The notes under the pieces were generated by a model. That model had not been told where the DNA came from and did no database searches. It worked only from the letters and a program-made list of their open reading frames with translations. Below, piece by piece: positions 60,330 to 64,000 of a stretch of DNA of 64,000 nucleotides. The DNA is taken from the NCBI GenBank assembly GCA_963803335.1, contig CAWDME010000007.1:434001-498000 (forward strand), read 5' to 3'. The position numbers were made by a program, and so were the translations under genes. Position 1 is the first letter of the stretch; each line of letters starts with the position of its first letter. This DNA is from DASSUW01 sp963803335 (GTDB lineage Bacteria > Actinomycetota > Thermoleophilia > Solirubrobacterales > Solirubrobacteraceae).

Positions 60330-61618
60330 GTGTCCTTGAACCCGCCGTTCTGCGTGGTGTTGACGACTACGGCGCCCTCGTCGATGGCGAAGCGCGTGAG
60401 TCCGCCGGTCAGCACGCGCGCACGGTCCGCTCCCTGCATGAACACGAACGGTCGCAGGTCGACATGACGGCGGCCGACCGCGCCGTCGACGAGCGTGGGA
60501 TGCCACGACAGCTCCACAAAGGGCTGAGCTACCCACTCCTCGGGAGAATCCCGCACCCGATCTCGCAGCTCCTCGACCTCGCCGGCGTCGGCATGCGGGC
60601 AGATCACCACGCCTTTGCCGCCCTGCCCGGCGCGCGGCTTGACGACGAGGTCCGCGAACGTGTCGAGCGCGCGTTCGAGATGCTCGCGTCGGCCGAGGTC
60701 GAGCGTCGGGACCGAGCGCAGCGCCGGTTCCTCGCCGAGGTAGAACCGGATCATGTCCTCGACGTAGGCGTGCGCCAGCTTGTCGTCGCCCACGCCGCAG
60801 CCGAACGCGTTGACGACCCCGAGCGTCCCCGCGCGCACGGCCGGCTCGAGCAGGCGGCCCACGTCGGTGTCGAGCGTGTCGGCGTTGGCGCGCCGGTAGA
60901 CCGCGTCGACCGCGTGCTCGCCGTGCATGAGCCGGTCGCCGTCAAGGCGAACGTCGCCGGGCAGCACGAGCGGCACGCCGATGGCCCGGGCCGCCCATTC
61001 GTGCTCCCAGAAGGCCGGGTTGTCGGGGCTGTCGGTGAGGACGACCAGATACGGCTCGCGCTCCCGCGGTGCGGCGGCGCGCAGCGTGTCGGCGAGCAGC
61101 AGCGGGAGCTCGTCGTAGTCGTGCGGAGCGGCCTCGGGCGGCGGGTCGAGTGCGGACAGGACCGCGTCGCGTGCCCCCGCTGCGTAGCCGAAGCCGCTCG
61201 GTGTCATCAGGTTGTCCTCCAGCACGCAGAACTCGCCGTCGGCCGTGCGCACGAGGTCCAGTCCGGCGATGCCGACCCACTGGCTCGCCGGCGGCGTGAC
61301 GCCGCGCATCCGCGGCTCGTAGTGCTCGGCGGTGTCGATCACCCGCGCCGGCACGACGTCCGCGGCGACGATCCGCCGGTCGCCGTAGGCGTCGGCGACG
61401 AAGGCGTTGAGCGCCCGGGCGCGCTGGGCCGCGCCGGTCTCCACGCCCCGCCACTCGTCCGCGCCGAGCACCCGCGGGATCGGGTCGAGCGGGAAGGAAG
61501 TGCGTCCGCTCGCGGTCCGGTACAGCAGGCCGAGCTGCACCAGGCGGCTACGGACAAGGGCCTCGAACCGGTCGAAGTCCCCGTCGAGCCGCGGTGCGCG
61601 CTCCTCGAACGGCGTCAC
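60311..61618 (-). CDS. Circularly permuted ATP-grasp ligase (COG2308-like)
   Basis: This 435-residue protein matches circularly permuted ATP-grasp ligases: CVLEDNLMTPSGFGYAAGARD, DAVYRRANADTLDT, NAFGCGVGDDKLAHAYVEDMI, FYLGEEPALRSVPTLDL, LVVKPRAGQGGKGVVICP, and the closing TGGLTRFAIDEGAVVVNTTQNGGFKDTWVL. It should activate a carboxylate as an acyl-phosphate and link it to an amine. Its usual partners (alpha-E domain and transglutaminase-like proteins) are absent here. GTG 61618 overlaps the upstream stop (GTGA). Confidence 0.9.
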   Translation of the reverse strand: MTPFEERAPRLDGDFDRFEALVRSRLVQLGLLYRTASGRTSFPLDPIPRVLGADEWRGVETGAAQRARALNAFVADAYGDRRIVAADVVPARVIDTAEHYEPRMRGVTPPASQWVGIAGLDLVRTADGEFCVLEDNLMTPSGFGYAAGARDAVLSALDPPPEAAPHDYDELPLLLADTLRAAAPREREPYLVVLTDSPDNPAFWEHEWAARAIGVPLVLPGDVRLDGDRLMHGEHAVDAVYRRANADTLDTDVGRLLEPAVRAGTLGVVNAFGCGVGDDKLAHAYVEDMIRFYLGEEPALRSVPTLDLGRREHLERALDTFADLVVKPRAGQGGKGVVICPHADAGEVEELRDRVRDSPEEWVAQPFVELSWHPTLVDGAVGRRHVDLRPFVFMQGADRARVLTGGLTRFAIDEGAVVVNTTQNGGFKDTWVLDR

Positions 61619-62622
61619 AGGACGTCGTTGTACCGAGACCGCAGCCGGTCTATCCACGCCGCCAGTCGTTCGGCGAGCGCCGGGTCGGCGATCTCCAGCA
61701 CGTTCTCGGCGTTCATCTCGCCCGAGCGGGAGAGGTTGAAGGAGCCGAGGAAGACCACGTCGTCGGCCACCGTGACCTTCGCGTGCATGAAGTCGTGGAG
61801 CGAGCCCGGCGCGTAGGGAGTGGTGCGCTTGCCCGTGAAGCGCAGCAGCGCCTGGCGCAGGAGCGGGATCTTCCACTGCGAGGGCCCCTTGGCCTCCCAC
61901 TGGCGGAACACCTGTTGCACCTGCGTCAGGTCGCAGACACCGGCGAGGTCCACCTCGGCCTCGTTGACGGCGGCGAGGATCGGGCCGGACGTGAGCAGCG
62001 GCGAGGCGATGCGCACGCGCCGGCGCGCCGAGCCGATCCGCTTGGCGATCCGGTGCGAGAGCTCAGGGCCGCGGCCGGGGCAGAACCAGGGCCGGATCGC
62101 CCCGGGTGTGTCGAAGCTGCCGCTCCCCCCGATGGCGCCGTTGCGCCACAGCTCGTCGAATACCCGCGCGTACGCGTGCGCGACGACGACGTCGTCGAGC
62201 GTGGCCAGGACGTTCTCCTGGCGCGTCCACGAGTCCAGCGTCCAGTTTGCCGAGCCGGTCCACACCGCGGCGCCGTCGCGCACCGCGAACTTGTGGTGCA
62301 TGAGGTCGCGCCAGCCCGGGATGGCCTTGAGCTCGGGGCCGAGCCGCTCGAGCAGCTGCGGCTGCGTGCTCGGCGGCGGCGGCAGGAACGGCCGCTCGTC
62401 CGGCCCGGGGTGCTCGTCGTTGTAGGCGATCCGGACGCGCACCCCGCGGTGGAGGGCTTCCCGCAGCGCGCCCGCCACGGCGTCGCCGACCGGGCCTGGG
62501 AGCCGCACGTCGTACAGCGCGAGGTCTACGCTCGTCTGCGTTTCCCCGAGCCAGTGCACGAGCCGCTCCGCAACGGCCTCCGGCGGCTGCGCTCCGTCCT
62601 CCAGCGTCCAGGCCTCCAGCAT
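61615..62622 (-). CDS. Phospholipase D-like protein with two HKD motifs
   Basis: This 335-residue protein has two HxKxxxxD motifs: HHKFAVRDGAAVWTGSANWT (about 108) and MHAKVTVADDVVFLGSFNLS (about 276), enough for one composite active site. The family covers phospholipases, nucleases and phosphatidyl or peptidyl transferases. No signal peptide is seen, so it is probably cytoplasmic. It is the first gene of the five-gene ligase operon and is joined to the ATP-grasp gene by a 4-base overlap. The start is the first ATG with full homology. Confidence 0.88.
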   Translation of the reverse strand: MLEAWTLEDGAQPPEAVAERLVHWLGETQTSVDLALYDVRLPGPVGDAVAGALREALHRGVRVRIAYNDEHPGPDERPFLPPPPSTQPQLLERLGPELKAIPGWRDLMHHKFAVRDGAAVWTGSANWTLDSWTRQENVLATLDDVVVAHAYARVFDELWRNGAIGGSGSFDTPGAIRPWFCPGRGPELSHRIAKRIGSARRRVRIASPLLTSGPILAAVNEAEVDLAGVCDLTQVQQVFRQWEAKGPSQWKIPLLRQALLRFTGKRTTPYAPGSLHDFMHAKVTVADDVVFLGSFNLSRSGEMNAENVLEIADPALAERLAAWIDRLRSRYNDVL

Positions 62623-62692
62623 CCGCCGGACCCTACCCGGCCGCTAGTACGCGCGGCCGGGGGTACGACGCATTCCGGCGGGCCCGGGCCGC

Positions 62693-62759
62693 CGCTGCCG
62701 GCACCCGGCATCCGGTCACGTGCAACCAGCATGCTCGCGGATGCCGTGCACCGGCAGCG
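62693..62759. repeat. Long imperfect inverted repeat upstream of the Rieske gene
   Basis: Two arms of about 22 bases: CGCTGCCGG (62693-62701) with CCGGCAGCG (62751-62759) and CGGCATCCG (62706-62714) with CGGATGCCG (62738-62746), separated by a 23-base loop. It fills much of the divergent gap between the ligase operon and the Rieske-sufB genes. Confidence 0.7.
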
Positions 62760-62807
62760 ACGACCCGGACTACGCCGGCGATGCGCCGTCCCCCCGGCCG
62801 CGCGTAC

Positions 62808-62813
62808 TAGACT
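62808..62813 (+). promoter_or_regulatory. Candidate -10 box for Rieske-sufB
   Basis: TAGACT matches the actinobacterial -10 pattern and lies 14 bases before GTG 62827, so the message would be nearly leaderless. No clear -35 was found. Confidence 0.3.
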
Positions 62814-62826
62814 GAAACCCGACCCC

Positions 62827-63147
62827 GTGAGTCGGACTTTTGTGGACATCTGCCCGATCGACGACCTCCCGCCCGGCGCCAAGCGCGTCGTTACGTGGGA
62901 GGACCTGGAGATCGGCATCGTGAACTGCGGCGGCGACATCCTCGCCATCGAGGACCGCTGCTCGCACGACAACGGGGATCTGATGGAGGGCGACGTCGAC
63001 GAGGACAACTGCACCGTCGAGTGCCCTCGCCATGGTTCGCTGTTCGATCTGCGGACCGGAAAGCCCCTAACACTGCCTGCGTATGTCCCGATCGACACCT
63101 TTCCGGTGGTCGTGGAGGACGGCGTGATTCGAGTGGAGGTCGATTGA
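62827..63147 (+). CDS. Rieske [2Fe-2S] ferredoxin-like protein of the suf locus
   Basis: This 106-residue protein has the Rieske ligands C45-x-H47 (RCSHDNGDL) and C66-xx-H69 (ECPRHGSLFDL). It is of the small ferredoxin type often annotated as a dioxygenase subunit, but no oxygenase gene is near. It sits 3 bases before sufB, an arrangement common in actinobacterial suf operons, so a role in cluster assembly or as an electron donor is more likely. GTG start. Confidence 0.92.
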   Translation: MSRTFVDICPIDDLPPGAKRVVTWEDLEIGIVNCGGDILAIEDRCSHDNGDLMEGDVDEDNCTVECPRHGSLFDLRTGKPLTLPAYVPIDTFPVVVEDGVIRVEVD

Positions 63148-63150
63148 CGT

Positions 63151-64000
63151 ATGGCCACCCCTGAGGTGATCGCCGAGCAGCGGGCGCTGGTCGGCATAAA
63201 CGCTGATTACAAGGAGAAGTTCGGGTTCCACGACCCCGAGGGCGGCTACGCCTTCAAGTCGCCGAAGGGCCTTTCGGCCGAGCTCGTGGCCCAGATCTCC
63301 GAGTTCAAGAACGAGCCGCAGTGGATGCGCGACTTCCGCCTGAAGGCGCTCGAGCACTTCCTCAGCCGGCCGCAGCCCACGTGGGGCTCGCCGATGCTGG
63401 CCGAGGTCGACTACGACAACATCCACTACTTCGTGCGCGCGTCGGAGAAGTCCTCGAAGACGTGGGACGACGTGCCGGACGACATCAAGAAGACGTTCGA
63501 CCGCCTCGGCATCCCTGAGGCCGAGCGCAAGTTCCTCTCCGGCGTCGGCGCGCAGTACGAGTCCGAGGTCGTCTACCACCAGGTCCGCGAGGACCTCGAG
63601 AAGCAGGGCATCGTGTTCATGGACATGGACTCGGGCCTGCGCGAGCACGAGGACCTCGTGCGCGAGCACTTCGCGAAGATCATCCCGCCGAACGACAACA
63701 AGCTGGCGGCTTTGAACAGCGCCGTGTGGTCGGGCGGCTCGTTCGTCTACGTGCCGCCGGGCGTGCACGTGGAGATGCCGCTGCAGGCCTACTTCCGGAT
63801 CAACACCGAGAACATGGGCCAGTTCGAGCGAACGCTGATCATCGCCGACGAGGGCTCCTACGTGCACTACGTCGAGGGCTGCACCGCGCCGGTGTGGACC
63901 ACCGACTCGCTGCACTCCGCCGTCGTCGAGCTGATCGCCAAGCCGGGCGCGCGGATCCGCTACACGACCGTCCAGAACTGGTCGCAGAACGTCTACAACC
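63151..64000 (+). CDS. sufB: Fe-S scaffold protein SufB (3' end outside window)
   Basis: The frame stays open to the right edge; 283 residues are visible and read as SufB: INADYKEKFGFHDPEGGYAFK, VYHQVREDLEKQGIVFMDMD, FAKIIPPNDNKLAALNSAVWSGGSFVYVPPGVHVEMPLQAYFRINTENMGQ by parts, and YVHYVEGCTAPVWTTDSLHSAVVELI. SufB forms the SufBC2D scaffold with SufC and SufD. SufC lies 26 kb away in this window; sufD is expected just beyond the edge. ATG 63151 is three bases after the Rieske stop. Confidence 0.96.
   Translation, partial: MATPEVIAEQRALVGINADYKEKFGFHDPEGGYAFKSPKGLSAELVAQISEFKNEPQWMRDFRLKALEHFLSRPQPTWGSPMLAEVDYDNIHYFVRASEKSSKTWDDVPDDIKKTFDRLGIPEAERKFLSGVGAQYESEVVYHQVREDLEKQGIVFMDMDSGLREHEDLVREHFAKIIPPNDNKLAALNSAVWSGGSFVYVPPGVHVEMPLQAYFRINTENMGQFERTLIIADEGSYVHYVEGCTAPVWTTDSLHSAVVELIAKPGARIRYTTVQNWSQNVYN

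Noticed and set aside
62827..63147. Rieske protein as a ring-hydroxylating dioxygenase ferredoxin
   Set aside because: No oxygenase or reductase gene is nearby, and it directly precedes sufB.

Overview
This window comes from a high-GC chromosome with the gene style of an actinomycete: many GTG and TTG starts, overlapping stop/start junctions, NarL/DesK two-component pairs, an Rrf2-SufC-SufS-SufU cluster and an actinobacterial inositol operon. Subtilases with C-terminal beta domains, an RTX-tailed glycoamylase and a fragment of an Ig-like repeat protein make Thermoleophilia/Solirubrobacterales my best guess. That placement is an inference and was not tested. No rRNA, tRNA, CRISPR array, prophage or complete IS was seen. 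No gene-free stretch exceeds 300 bases.

Layout. 1-5.4 kb: end of a sensor kinase with its NarL-type regulator, a decayed Ig-like fragment, a secreted propeller protein, a family-4-like uracil-DNA glycosylase that lacks most expected Fe-S cysteines, a receiver-PAS-kinase and an APH-like kinase. 5.4-12 kb: a large structured inverted repeat, a HAD phosphatase, an AI-2E-type transporter, then a minus-strand run of membrane-anchored GMC oxidase, MSOX-like oxidase and lipase. 12-18.4 kb: a phosphatase/GNAT pair, an RTX-tailed glycoamylase behind a structured leader and a GGDEF protein, GFA, methyltransferase, PaaI thioesterase and RNase HI, with three copies of a GC-rich palindrome between methyltransferase and thioesterase. 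18.3-22.8 kb: two tandem DesK-like kinases (one probably unable to bind ATP), one response regulator and a glycosyltransferase. 22.9-32.4 kb: SRPBCC protein, a MacB-type ABC exporter, a propeller lipoprotein-like protein, TrpB2 and a large subtilase. 32.6-36.2 kb: TypA, a REP-associated tyrosine transposase (RAYT) beside two more copies of the palindrome, and a C-terminally truncated mannitol dehydrogenase.

36.2-40.6 kb: an Rrf2/SufR-like regulator with a palindromic operator, then sufC-sufS-sufU, an MBL-like protein and a D-2-hydroxyacid dehydrogenase, all translationally coupled. The Rieske protein and sufB start at 62.8 kb, so the SUF genes occupy two loci. 40.6-45.5 kb: a NodIJ-type ABC exporter, a MoaD-like/BNR-propeller pair, a soluble histidine kinase and a Tat-exported GDPD. 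45.5-56 kb: a nine-gene myo-inositol operon (iolE, sugar ABC transporter, two Gfo/Idh/MocA dehydrogenases, an SDR, iolD, iolB) divergent from a LacI regulator with two near-identical operators between them.

56.5-62.6 kb: a compact five-gene operon encoding a phospholipase-D-like protein, a circularly permuted ATP-grasp ligase, a class-I glutamine amidotransferase/gamma-glutamyl hydrolase, an AsnB-type amidotransferase and a YbdK-type carboxylate-amine ligase. It looks like an uncharacterised pathway for a peptide-like or gamma-glutamyl small molecule and is the strongest candidate here for an undescribed system. The RAYT with its palindromes is the second.
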